Of a stretch of DNA of 64,000 bases, positions 1 to 11,656 are shown in pieces. The stretch is from Bombyx mori (Eukaryota; Arthropoda; Insecta; Lepidoptera; Bombycidae), in the NCBI RefSeq assembly GCF_030269925.1, contig NC_085131.1, positions 8,603,501 through 8,667,500 of the forward strand, given 5' to 3'. Below the pieces are notes generated by a model. That model was given only the letters and a program-made list of their open reading frames with translations. It did no database searches and was not told the DNA's origin. Within the stretch, counting starts at the first letter, position 1; each line of letters begins with the position of its first letter. The position numbers were made by a program, and so were the translations under genes.

Positions 1-117
1 CCTTTTATGTATCCCCTGTCGGAAGGGTTCTTTTGTTTGTTTTAAGCTTATTTTATACAAAAGTTTAGGTCTTTTATTTATCGATTGAGGCACTACGAAG
101 TCTGCTGGGTCAGCTAG
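1..117 (+). mobile_element. Helitron-like element, 3' end only
   Basis: The first 117 bases match the 3' halves of the repeats at 38019-38334 and (reversed) 48042-48365. The shared landmarks are 'gattgaggcactacgaag' and a terminus reading gggtcagCTAG followed by T. A CTAG end followed by T without terminal inverted repeats is typical of Helitrons. The 5' part lies outside the window. Confidence 0.6.
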
Positions 118-872
118 TTCAATATAGAAATGTTAACACGGTATTATTGATGATTACTAAATTATATTCGAAATACGTTTGAATGAACTCAGTCAATGAA
201 TCAAATTAATTAATGTGGTCAAATAAATTGGAGGCTCAAAATTTATGTTTATTAATTTATAATAAATTTAAATTTAATAATTTATTAAATTTATGTAAAT
301 GAATTTAACTAAACATAATATTCTTTTAATTCTTTCTTTAACTTAAATCTGCAATTAAGTATTAAAAAAATATATTCGTGTGCGTATGTTCCCTTTCTAA
401 GGGTGGGGTTCAGACAGTTGGTATATGGGACTTGGCATCAGGAATGGTTTTTTGACATTAATGAATGGATGTGTGATGCGCGTGTCGTCGAACAAAAGAC
501 GACACGTTGACGCATAGAAGACGAACAAACAAACATATTCGTTGGTATTGACACTGATATTAACACTGACTTGGCTGTGTCACTGACATTACTTAGATCG
601 ATAAGACACTTCAACCACTCACTACCGATGGGCCGTACGGCTCGTCTTACTACTTACTTCTTCGTCTTACTACTTACTTACTTCTTCTTCATCGTTCCCT
701 CACTGTTGAAGATCGCGACCACATGTGACTTTCCTCCGTATTGTTCGGTCATAGGTGGCATGGACCGCATGGTATGGACTAGCATGTCTTACTACAAAGG
801 CAATAAAAAATAAACTGCAATTATAATAAAAAAAATTCAACAAAGTTATCGTCACACACAATCTCTGAACAG
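118..872. other. AT-rich intron or upstream sequence, no exon seen
   Basis: No sequence here reads as RalGAP-alpha or any other protein I recognise. About 640-705 is low-complexity, built from repeated 'cttactactta' and 'cttcttc' units. A palindromic stretch around 485-507 repeats 'gtcgtc...gacgac'. An 80-residue open frame at 571-813 overlaps the low-complexity stretch and has no recognisable domain, so it is not called. The region is probably intron of the RalGAP-alpha gene, whose earlier exons lie to the left. Confidence 0.5.
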
Positions 873-3800
873 ATATGCACTCAGCTGGTATTGTACCTCG
901 GGCATTGGCCTCTCTGGAGCGGATGCCAACTCTCCTGTCGTGTTTCCGAGCAACACGACAGTCCGTTACTGGGCGAGGAGCTGGGCCCCGCCGTGCTGAC
1001 CGCGCCCAACATACAGCTGATGCGGTTCAGCGATTCGACTCTGGCCTCGCTCATTGAGCTGCCGGCCCTCGACCTGCCCGCCAGAGCCGGGACTACACCA
1101 GGTGCGTCCGTGGTCACGTAACGATAGTCACGTAGCGACTCAACTAGGTTCGATAATACTCCTTTAATGTCATCAGGTTTGAGTCCCGTGAGCTCACCTA
1201 CTAGTTAAGGCGACGCTGATATAGCCTCTCAAGGCTATCAGCTTAGGTAGGAAAAAAAAACTTAATATGTCGCCATCCGCTATAATACCCTTTTTTATTG
1301 GTTAAATGGGTGGACGAGCTCGCAGCCCACCTGGTGTTAAGGGGTTACCGGAGCCCATAGAGATCTATAGCGTAAATGCCGCCACCCGCATTGAGATATA
1401 AGTTCTAAGATCTCAGTATAATTACAACGACTGCCCCACCTTTCAGACCGAAACGCATTACTGCTTCACGGCAGAAATAGGCAGAGCCGTGGTACCTACC
1501 CGCGCGGACTCACAAAGAGGTCCTACCACCAGTAAAATTGCACACGTGTTTTTATTGACACATTATTATTATTATTTTACATAATTTAACGCTTTTTTGT
1601 TTAATCGTTTTTTTTTCGAATGACACGAGCGCTAAATTAGTTTTGACTTGAAAAGTGCGTCTCGTCAGGTCTGACGACGTCGGAGCGGCAGGTGCGCGTG
1701 CTGCTGCGCGACATCGGCGGCAAGGCGTGCTGGGACGCGTCCGCGCTGTACTTCGACCCGTCGGGGGGGCAGCTCGAGGCGCCCGAACCGCTACCCCTAC
1801 CCGAGAGGTACCTGGCTCCAGAGATACACATAGTAGTAGTTAGTTTGTAAGTAGTGTTACGCGCTGGGGTTCGGGATAGATAAAACTTCACCAAAGTACA
1901 ACTAAAAACTGTATTCAACACTTAAAACACTTCTTCCGTTTCGATTCAGGTGATCGTTCCCTGTTTTGCTTCGATTAGTTCCGATTACTGACTGACTGCG
2001 TGTCCCTGCAACGCTTTTATAGCCGATACCTCATCCCTAGTATTATCGAGAATATTCCACACGTCTCTAGTAGTAGTTTCCGCTATCTGACAATAGATGG
2101 CGTTGTACTTCTCGAGCGTTCTATGCGCTACTAGTTCCTTCGATATTCGTTCGACTATTCGGCGATCGATGGCGTTACTCTTACCGGCGTAACAATAGTT
2201 AACTGCACCGGTGCACCGTCCTCGGGCATCACGCCGCCGCCAAATCAAGCTCAGCATGTTATGTTTATTTATATATCTGTCGATGTTAAGTGCGCTGAGC
2301 ACGCTGCGAACAGTCCCCCTTCCAATCTCCCTCAGCATCACTTCAGCCCTGCCCTGAGAGGCAGTGGGGCTTACCCCGAGGCCCGTTCCATGCCCCCGTA
2401 AGGTAGTATGACGACCCCAAACGTAACGTAACATCTAGAAGATATCTTACTTCGCTCCCTATGATCCACACGAACTACTCTCAATACAAATACAAATTAA
2501 GTAAAACGAATTACAAAGTGTGAAACTTGTCTTTTCGCTGCATTTTTTTTTGCGTTCTTAAAGCGCGTTAGGAAAATCCACCCGAAGAGAAAAAAGAAAT
2601 CGAATAATTAAAACGTCGATGTTTCAGCAACGAATGTCCAAGAGAAAACACACTCTCGTCTTTACCGCCCCCTCTGCCCCCGGACCTGCTACCCGACTAC
2701 AAAAATTGCCCACCGGACAAACACCAACTGGATCATGTAAGTGACCTTTTAAAATATATCAAAAAATATATTTATCCAACTATTTATTTACAAATGTTTT
2801 TATTAATTAAGCGACGCTGTTGATCATCTCATACAATATCGAAAAAAGTTTTCATCGAAAAAGAATTAGTCACTAAGTTTTGTAAACAAAATGCTGTCTT
2901 AAGTTCGTGCCTGTCAACTTCATATTTCTGATGCAGCTCGAATAGCAGTCCCTCCCTGCAAGACTCTCCATTAGCTTGAATCGCAAATCGGCAACACAAA
3001 ATCGCAGCGAAAAATAAAATATCCTAATAACTTTGTCGATAAAATGACATAGATTTGTTTCGACTTTTTCACTATATTGCCAGCAAATCAAGGGATTCAA
3101 CGTTATTCGAAGCTTATATATAGTATAATATCATTTCGCTTAATACACAACCTTTATCTTTGTAATTAAAGGTGTGTTTTATTCGGTATTAGCAACAACA
3201 GTTCGATGTTTTCAATTCAACATCAATTATATTTACTTCATTCAAACACCTGAAGAAGTTTTTGTGCCATGATATTTTTTTTCTAATTTTAACCGTTAAA
3301 TACAATAATAAAAATAATAAATCCATTTACTACATAAATTCTTAAATCATGACCTAAAATACTATTTACATATTTAACAAATTGAGAGATTAAGCAGATG
3401 GCATCAACAATATAATATTAACCAATGATCCTCACACTATAGTAGAATTATTTTGTCTGTGCAGTTTGGGTCATAAAAAATCGGAGCGGTGAAGCGAGTA
3501 TTTCGCTCTCTCTTCCACTCACGAACGAGCCTTATGGACGGGCATAGTGATGCGCATTATTGTTGTCGATAAGCGTTATCGATAGTGTATTTAGTTTAGT
3601 CATTTTGTGGGTTAGTGATAAAAATGAAAGAAAAAATCACTAATCGAACACTTACACCACATATCGCCGCAGCAAGTTAATGAGAACGGCAGAAATTAAC
3701 ACTTTGTAACTTTTCGGGATCTATTTTCATTTCAGTGAAAATTTTTAACACATTGTTGATAACAACACGTGCAAATATTATTTTGAATAAATTCTCCGGT

Positions 3801-6800
3801 TTTGGTACAAAACAAAGGAGTAGCCATCGTGTCACTAAAGAAATTCAGAAAGCGAATGCATAAAAACACATTTCTCTTCGACATATGTACTATAATTTGC
3901 AGGTAAGTACAACAAATGACTGATAACATAACAATGTCTCACCACCCTTCGTATACTGCCCCGCCGCCGTGTACCTGCCTTCGATGACTCATTTGTTTTT
4001 ATCGATAATAACGTTGCGCCCAAGCAACATACTCACCGTCCTAGCCGGGCTACGTTTTATGACCCAAACTGCACGGACAAAATAATTCTACTATAGGCAC
4101 AGCCCGTATCGTGAGGGCCAAAATACGATTTGCTATGTATACAATCGACCCCAATCGACATCACTATTATTAATAATATTATTACACTCAAAAGTATGCG
4201 TTACAAGATTTAACATTTCAGTAATTAAAATAACACGTCAAATAATTACACATAATGTGTGGGGAGCGTAGAAATAAACAAATATAAAATAAACAAAAAA
4301 AGATACAAAACTAATAAATCTGTAACTGCTATTTCTTGTTTTTTGGCTCTCCGTAAAGTTTCAAAAATGTCGTTTAAACCAAATAACCTTTCACATATAT
4401 AGGTGCTGGCCTATATCGGTCGAACGTCGCCCGAAGTGGTGTGCGGTAGGAGACTAGACGAGGCGGGTCCGTCGCCGCTGCCGCCGGGCGCTGAGGACGA
4501 GCTGGTGGCGGCGCTGGTGGCGCATCGGAACCAAGAGCGGGCGTACCTCGCTAACAAAGACAAGTCTGTATATCTCTTATTCATCTTTAGTTTTTGGCTC
4601 CGGCACGATTTGTGCATTAGCCAGCGTCAAGTGATAAGTTTATTTTTTTTATTGCTTACATTGGTGAACGAGCTCACGGCCCACCTGATGTTAAGTGGTT
4701 ACCGGAGCCCACAGTCATCTACAACGTAAATACCGCCACCCACCTTGAGATATGAGTTCTAAGGTCTCAGTATAATTACAACGGCTACTCCACCCTTCAA
4801 ACCAAAACGCATTACTGCTTCACGTCAGAGATAGGCAGGGTGGTTGTACCTACCCACGCGGACTCACAAGAGGTCCTACCACCAGTAAATTTACTGAGAC
4901 TTTTTCAATGAACATTTTCAAAGATAAGAAGCTACATCCAGCGGCGTTGTTTCATTTTCCCACATCTTTCCACTTTCACAGATTCGAAACAGTTAATAAA
5001 CCACCGTTATTACGCATTTGACCCTGAAAAAACACTAAATAGACAAAATAAAACAAATCACGCACCCTTACTCCTCGCGTTCCCGCCAAAAAGTCTGTCC
5101 TGTATTTATGAAGTGATATTTTCGCCGTCTTTACAGTGATGAAGAGGTGGAGCTGGTCGAGACGACAGCGGAGCCGGCCCCGGGCCCGTTCTCGCAGTGC
5201 AGGCTGTTCCTCGCGCAGCTGGGCACGCTCGCGCCCGCCAGGCGGAGCCACGCGTACCTGCTGCGCCGCACCGACCGACTGCTGCGGGAGCTCAGGAACC
5301 TCGACGCGCAGAGGTAGTAGCTTCATAATTAGTATTTAGTCTTCATCTGTTCGTATTTGTCGTAAGGAATCGGGCGTTTCTATTTAAAAAATATCGAAAT
5401 TTATTCTGTTAGGTAATGAACTCAGTTTTTTTTTTTTTTATGTATCGCATGTAATATAATGTAACAGAAAATGCGAAAATGTGTTGTTTGCCGTGACAAA
5501 GTTAGAGCCAGTATTTTTTTTCTAATATCTTGTAAGTATACTATGGACACCCCAATTTGTTAAGTGATTTTTTTAGATGAATTTTTTAGTGTTATTATAG
5601 GTAGGGGATATACGAGAAACGTTAAATTATTTTGATTGATTATTGTTTGATCGTTAATATCAATTAATTTTAGGTAATCATATAATTATCGGAGTGTATA
5701 TATTGTAACCAATCAAACTAATCTTATTTTATGTATAGATGTCGTGAGACGCACAAAGTGGCTGTCATATATGTTGGAAAGGGACAAGAGACACGGAACG
5801 AAATACTCTCGAACCGATGCGGCAGTCCCGCTTATGAAGCCTTTTTGGCTGCACTCGCTTGGGAGGTAAAATCATGGAAATTCCTTATTCACACCGAATA
5901 CATTTTAGACACAATCACACAACTCTTTCAGAGAATGATAATACTTATTGTCTGTCTATTAATCAGATGATGCGGGTATGTGTGACTTCAGCCTAGTCAA
6001 ATCGCTGTTTATATGTAAATGAACTTAAGTGTGTTTGTTTATTCGATGACGTAGCTAAAAAATGAATAGAAATGACATTTAATTATTGAAATTATTAAAA
6101 CTACTTTTACAGTTTAAGTTCGCGTTTTTTTTATTGTCATTACATGTGTCATTTCCTACATATTATTCCTATATGTTAAAAAAAATTGTATTGGTGGGTA
6201 GTCACATTATTTTTGCGCTATGGCTGCGTCTGTTCGCCTAAACAGTAATAATATTCAAACAAATAAGATGTCAATATGTAAAAATGTAATCGGAATGCGC
6301 TGCTGACAGGTGGAGCTGGAGAGTCATGTGGGGTTCACCGGGGGGCTGCGGGGCGGCGGGGCGGGGGTCAGCGCGCCGTACGCCGCCACGCTCACGTTCG
6401 AGGCGCTGTTCCATGTCGCCACGCGCATGCCCGCCGACACACCCGATGCCATACTCAACAAGGTCCTTAATCTTCTCTTGCATCGTTATTTAGGAGTGTA
6501 GCTCATATAAACGTGACAGAAGTTAAACTTCTTGGACGACAGGGAGAAAGCAAGCGATAATTGCTACGACGCGAATAATACTAGACTTCTTAGGGAAGAT
6601 TTCGTGCGAAAAATTTAACTCCAACTTTTGTTTAGTTATTTATAGATTTTATATTTCCATTCACGTAAATAAAATTGAATCTTAATATTGACAAAAGATA
6701 GGGCTCAACAAGTTATTATTGAATGTTTAATTTATCTTAACAATTTTTAACAAATTTGAATATCTATATTTTATCTTTTTAGACTCGCCACTTGGGAAAC

Positions 6801-8811
6801 GACGAGGTTCATGTCGTATGGAGCGAGCATTGGCGTCCATACAAACGGGATACTCTGCCGACCCAGTTCTGTGACGTACTTATTGTGCTGTATCCACTAC
6901 CCGGTGGGCTGCTGCGATGTACTATCACAAGGAAGCCTGATGTGAGTACCAAAATGTAACAAACTAAACATTGAACTATAAAATAGTTTTAAATTATACC
7001 GTAAAATGGGGGAATCGGGACACTTTTAAGTTCGACATTGATTTTTATCGTTTTTTGGAGTTTACTCCTTTAGAATCGATTTACATATATAGGCCTGGGG
7101 TATGAAAATTATGGGGACCAAAATCGTACTAGCATGTCACACGAAATGCGTTATGCGCCTGATTGCGCATGTCACACGAAATGCGTTATCGCAGGTGACG
7201 CCGGGCTGCTGCGCCGGCAGTCCGCCACAAAGCGCGTTTCTCTCATTATTGTATTTTCATATATTTGTTAGTCGTTTGTTTTGTGTCTCGTTAATTTGTT
7301 AATAATCTGTAGTGTATCGTGTTGTCGTAATATAGAACTATTTCTCGTATTGTTTCGTTTAATTTTTTATATCCAGTAAACTCCAGTCGTGCGTCGGAGC
7401 GGACACACACACTTTTTTTATATCCAGTAAACTCCAGTCGTGCGTCGGAGCGGACACACACACTTTTTTTTTTTTGTAGTTATAACGGCTGTTCAAACGG
7501 AGAACATAATGGTTCCGGAGGCTTAAATTTTTATATACGATTCATTATTATACATAGTTCATTACAAAATACACTCAAAAACTGAAAAAACTAGCTTAAC
7601 CCGATTCACCTTGGCTTTGGGGTGAATCAGGTTACGTATGGCGATAATAGAGTTTTTCGATAGGGCTGGCACTATTTAGTTGTTAGCTAGGTACCTTTTT
7701 ACTGGTGGTAGGACCTCTTGTGAGTCCGCGTGGGTGGGTACCACCGCCCTGCCTATTTCTGCCGTGAAGCAGTAATGCGTTTCGGCTTGAAGGGTGGGGC
7801 AGCCGTTGTAACTATACTTGAGACATTAGAACTTATATCTCAAGGTGGGTGGCGCATTTACGTTGTGGATGTCTATGGGCTCCAGTAACCACTTAACACC
7901 AGGTGGGCTGTGAGCTCGTCCACCCCTCTAAGCAATAAAAATAATAAAAAAATATTCTACTTCCAGTCCCTATTCCCCCCAGTCTTCTGTACGTATAAAT
8001 CTTAATAGCATTTCTAGTCACAACAATCTATAAAGATTACATAGTAGAATGATGTGATGTTTGCAGGTGGGCGCGTTCGGTCCGGTGTGGGAGGAGAGCG
8101 TGGTGGGCGTGGCGGGGGGCGCCGCGCTGGTGCGGGGCGCGGTGACGGCGGGCGGGCGCGCCGTGCGGGCCACCATGCCGCTGTACCAGCACGCGTACAC
8201 GGAGCGGGCGCGCTGCCTCGACGCGCTCACGCACCACCACACGCTGCACACCTCCTACGAACGGTTCGTCGAGCGCGTGCGCGACCCGCTCCCCGCGCCC
8301 CTCTCGCCGCACGGTACGTTCCCCGCTCCTCATATTTCTATGAACCGGTGCTATGCTTACTGGAAACCGTATACATTTTAACGTGCTAGCTTGGCCTTCT
8401 ATCGCTAATATTAAATATATACGTAACATATAAGAATAACTTTGAAGAAATACAATTTTGTTACGACGATAATTTCAAAAGTACTACTCTTTTAAAAAAA
8501 AAAACCTGTTCGTTAAGATCTTAACCGCTCAATATAATCCATTAAGCATTGTAATAAAATAATTTTACAACGGTCGAATAAACGGCGGTCATTTTCTAAT
8601 AGAAACCGGTAGCGGTCGTTTAGCAGCCGCTCTGCTGGACGCCGGCGCGAGCGCGTGGAGCGGCAGCTCGGAGTCGCACAGCGTGTCGCCGCGGCCCGCC
8701 AAGCGCCTGGGACCGTTCAAGCGGCTGCCGCAGGCGTCGGGCGGGCCCCACACCGCGCCCCCCCTCTCCGACCCCGCGCACCCGGCGCCCCCCGCCCGCA
8801 GAAACCGGTGA
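873..8811 (+). CDS. RALGAPA: Ral GTPase-activating protein subunit alpha, C-terminal 562 residues (10 exons, 5' part missing)
   Basis: This is the catalytic subunit of the RalGAP complex, which with RalGAP-beta stimulates GTP hydrolysis by RalA/RalB and so damps exocyst and mTORC1 signalling. Exons: 873-1101, 1669-1807, 2628-2736, 4403-4563, 5137-5313, 5739-5865, 6310-6462, 6783-6941, 8067-8313, 8624-8811. All have AG/GT borders and matching phases. Family landmarks in order are [79 protein letters not shown] and [18 protein letters not shown]. The Asn in GNDEVHVVW (exon 8) is the catalytic 'asparagine thumb' of RapGAP-fold GAPs and is intact. The ~62-residue tail after the GAP fold is Pro/Ser-rich and GC-rich. 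Coding exons are much richer in GC than the introns. The N-terminal part lies left of the window. Confidence 0.93.
1171..1260 (+). mobile_element. Jockey-type LINE 3' tail
   Basis: A ~90-bp 3' end in an intron of RalGAP-alpha. It reads 'tgagctcacctac...atagcctctcaaggctatcagcttaggtagg' (interrupted) followed by a run of A. The same tail ends the LINE copies at 20780-21053, 41817-42771 and 51610-52160, two of which carry recognisable target duplications. Confidence 0.7.
1288..1534 (+). repeat. Bombyx Bm1/BMC1-type interspersed repeat
   Basis: Starts 'gggtggacgagctcgcagcc' and ends 'ggtcctaccaccagtaaa'. This ~245-bp unit recurs in both orientations through the window (4645, 7697, 40025, 46188, 53165, 54485, 58936, 60003, 61480). 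The family name is from memory; the repetition is seen directly. It is intronic in RalGAP-alpha. Confidence 0.75.
1855..2194 (-). mobile_element. Solo LTR (TGTTACG...GCGTAACA), antisense
   Basis: Read on the - strand, this 340-bp block starts TGTTACGCCGG and ends GCGTAACA. It is a diverged copy of the + strand block at 46949-47322, with the same internal landmarks in the same order: 'acgccatctattgtca', a TATA box (TATAAAAG at 2014-2021 on the - strand), 'gcgttgcaggga' and 'ccccagcgcgtaaca'. TG...CA borders with a promoter and no coding sequence fit a solo LTR. It begins only ~47 bp after the RalGAP-alpha donor at 1807. I could not identify a clean target duplication. Confidence 0.7.
2195..2440 (-). 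other. Unclassified sequence beside the solo LTR
   Basis: A GC-richer block inside the intron. An open frame on the - strand (1985-2434, 149 codons) runs through it into the solo LTR. It has no domain I recognise and its second half is LTR, so I treat it as retroelement debris and not a gene. Confidence 0.3.
3428..4118. mobile_element. MITE-like element with ~50-bp inverted termini
   Basis: Left arm (about 3435-3478) contains 'agtagaattattttgtctgt' and 'gcagtttgggtcataaaa'. The right arm (about 4054-4095) is its reverse complement with few changes. Outer ends read ctcac on the left and gtgag on the right. No transposase frame lies inside. It sits in the RalGAP-alpha intron between 2736 and 4403. 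I could not assign a superfamily. Confidence 0.65.
4645..4887 (+). repeat. Bm1/BMC1-type interspersed repeat
   Basis: Second + strand copy, starting ~80 bp after the RalGAP-alpha exon that ends at 4563. It contains 'acgcattactgcttcacg' and ends 'ggtcctaccaccagtaaa'. Confidence 0.75.
7364..7468 (+). repeat. Two-copy tandem repeat, 51-bp unit
   Basis: The unit contains 'atccagtaaactccagtcgt' and 'gcgtcggagcggacacacac' and is repeated once, head to tail, without visible differences. It lies in the RalGAP-alpha intron 6942-8066. A shorter direct repeat, 'gcatgtcacacgaaatgcgt', occurs at 7132 and 7167 just upstream. Confidence 0.85.
7697..7952 (-). repeat. Bm1/BMC1-type interspersed repeat, reversed
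   Basis: Reads 'actggtggtaggacctcttg' at the left and ends 'ctctaagcaataaaaataat'. It is the reverse complement of the copies at 1288 and 4645. It sits ~115 bp before the RalGAP-alpha exon at 8067. Confidence 0.75.
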
Positions 8812-11656
8812 ACTCTACCCGCACACTGGCTTTAATGTAAGCCTGCTTTCTATTCATCGATACGGTACAAGACCACGGACACGGGAATGCATCGGGCGAT
8901 CACATCGACGAACACGTTTCCACTGATTGATAAATTATCTTGTCGGTCAATGAAAGTTTTAACTCGAGCTGTATGGTCCGATTTTAGACCCTTCATCGAT
9001 GACGCTATCCAAAAGTAACGAAATCATTTATTAAGTAAGCAAATATTGATCGCCTCGTTGATGTAGTGGCTAGTGAATCTGATAACCCCGGGATCCAGGT
9101 TCCACTTCCAGTTCGGTTTCAGTACCTATGTTCAAAATTTTTGGGTTCTGCTTGAACTTATTCTAACTTCGCATCGGTCCGGATTCTTCTATAAATAATA
9201 CAGTAGAAATTTTAAATTTCGTGAGAAATCATAATTGATATATAACGATCGATTGAATGAAGAGCATTATTCGAGATGCGCGGTTTATAAAATCGAATCC
9301 ATAACAGTGGCCCATGTGGGGACGCAATTGTTACTAGAACATGGTGTGATTAGTCGCTTCATCGCGCACGAAAAATCATTTAAATGTTAGATGATCCAAG
9401 ACGATCTAGATAATGGATAACAATTTCAATTAAAAAAATTGGTTTGTCTTGCATGGCGTCATGGATGACAATCATTACGCACATTTACTGAAAAATACGT
9501 ACACATAATCGTATCAGCACATTATATAGAACGTAATTGGCCTTTGTGTTAGCTTCATGTTGATTTAATAAAAAATTATTTTGTTTCTTTTTCAATAAAA
9601 GTAGCGGTGAAAATATTGATACCTAAATTAAGCACAATGTATGTAACACTGGCATTTTGATGCACTAAATCAGGGAAAAGGCACATAATAAAAATCTAAA
9701 ACTAATTTCGAAAAAGCAAACGGATCGAAAACGTACAGCTTGGCATCACATATATCTAAATATTGGGTTACATTGTATTGGCATTATTTTCCAAATGAAA
9801 ATTAGGAGCCTTTTTTTGGTTGTTCTGATTTTTTTTAAAACGTAGAACATATCAAGATATCCAAAGGTCCGTAAACGCTTTATGAACATGGTGCTAGTGT
9901 TACGAGGCATAGAGAAAAATACTCTTTGAGTGTATATAAATTATATCATAAATGTTTTTTTAAGTTTTAAAAACCTTTAGAATGAGCTATGATTTATTTA
10001 CTTTACCTATTTAGCCGTAAAAATCTCATAATGTCTAGGATCTGAATACAGGGATTTTTAATTGGTGGTCCTCGTTATTTTGCCGTATCTTATTTAAAAT
10101 CAGTTTGTCTAATAACGATTCAACATCCTGCGTATTAATTACAATGGGTACACATATTATGTAGAAATAATGATTGCCAAGATTGTATCTTTTGGTACCT
10201 ACCCCAATATCCTTTGGTCAAGCCATTATAAAAATAAAATATTAGTGCCAAAGATCTTTAATATATTATGTAGAAACTAATTTCAAAATTCTATTATTTT
10301 TAACGATTTTCCGAATCTCCAATATTTGCCTTTTCCCGATGTAATCGTTTCAGAATTGTGAAATACGACCATAACATTTAAAAAGAATTTTTATGTTATC
10401 CAAAATTATGCAATGCGTTCACCAGCAAACACAAGATTTTCACCTGAAGGATGGACTTAATGAATTATTAAAGTACTTAATTATTTCTAAGATAAAGTTG
10501 TAGTTCGTTAGTTTGCATTTAAAATGCAAAGTTTATTTTTGCGAAAATGTTTATTTAACTTCAATTAACTTCTAAGTAACTTGAGAGATTTATTCAACTA
10601 GGTATTTAAATGAGTTTATGCCAATATATGTTGATCTGAGATGAAATTCAAGAAAACTGGTCATTTTTTGCCGATCGATAATAAAATAGATGTGCGAACG
10701 GATTTACGTATTATTTTTGTTCTGAAATACATAAAAACTGTTTTAATGGGTTTTTTTGTTTCGTTTTGCCCCAAAATTTTACTTTATTTGAATAGTTTCG
10801 TGCAAACATTCGACATTGCATTGATGTACTTGTATATATGTAAACTACTGTAGAGCTTTAACTGTTGTAGGTCTGTTTATAAATAGGTAATAAACTGTAA
10901 TATTTATTTTGCTTCATGATCTTACTAAACCTTCACAAATACATAACGTAACATAACAGGACTTAACTGCACATTTGTGTTTTCTAAAATTCAAAGTATC
11001 AAACATACTGTTTTAATAGTAATAAATGTTAAAATTGGCTACTAATGAATTTTCGTTGAAAAATGTAAAGCTTAAAAAAGGTTATTTAGACTAAAGCATG
11101 ACTTCTCAAATATTTCTATCATCATTGGCACTACCTTTAATTATTAACATTCCATTTTATTAGGAACTGCCTATTGGCATAATATTGTAACATAATAATG
11201 ACCTATTAAAGTGTAATTAAAAGAAAATATTGAAATTATTGAAAACTTTGCAAACCATGCAATTAATTTTTTTTAGACCAAATGCATTCCACCCTGCATA
11301 TTTATAATGAATCTGTATTATCTCCAGTATGTTTTTCTTGTCAAATTAGTTTTATTTATTTATTCTTACTTCTTAATTTAAACAGTATTTTAATAGATAT
11401 TAAGACTGACACATGATAATGTATTAAATTCACTAAGTATTTAAATGTTATTCGTATTATTTTATAGTCAAGTGGTGGTATTACTTATTTTAATTTATAA
11501 TGTATTTTGTTGATGGAACAGCTTAAAGAAATTGTTTTAAGCATCTGAACTTTTAACTTAAATAGACATGTAATGTAACCAAATTAATATATAAAAGGTG
11601 AAAATAAAGTTTTGTTAACTTTCAAGTTCTTTTTTATTTCTGATAAATATTAACAT
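8812..11656. other. RalGAP-alpha 3' UTR and intergenic DNA, no gene seen
   Basis: AT-rich sequence with no frame resembling a known protein. An AATAAA at 11603-11608 on the + strand could end a long RalGAP-alpha transcript. An AATAAA on the - strand at 11633-11638 lies ~20 bp past the APC2 stop and could serve that gene. Which site is used cannot be told from sequence. The 70-codon frame at 10641-10853 is AT-rich with no domain and is not called. Confidence 0.5.

Noticed and set aside
1985..2434. 149-codon open frame on the - strand
   Set aside because: Most of it lies inside the solo LTR (1855-2194) and reads its promoter region; no domain and no homologue recognised.
8018..8429. Several overlapping long frames on both strands
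   Set aside because: GC-rich RalGAP-alpha exon 8067-8313 lacks stops in other frames; only the frame reading [18 protein letters not shown] joins its neighbours in phase.
9050..9140. tRNA-like stretch ('gttgatgtagtggctagtg', 'gatccaggttcc')
   Set aside because: The A-box-like part is suggestive, but the B box (GGTTCNANNCC) is degenerate and no acceptor or anticodon stem pairs; at most an old tRNA-derived SINE head.
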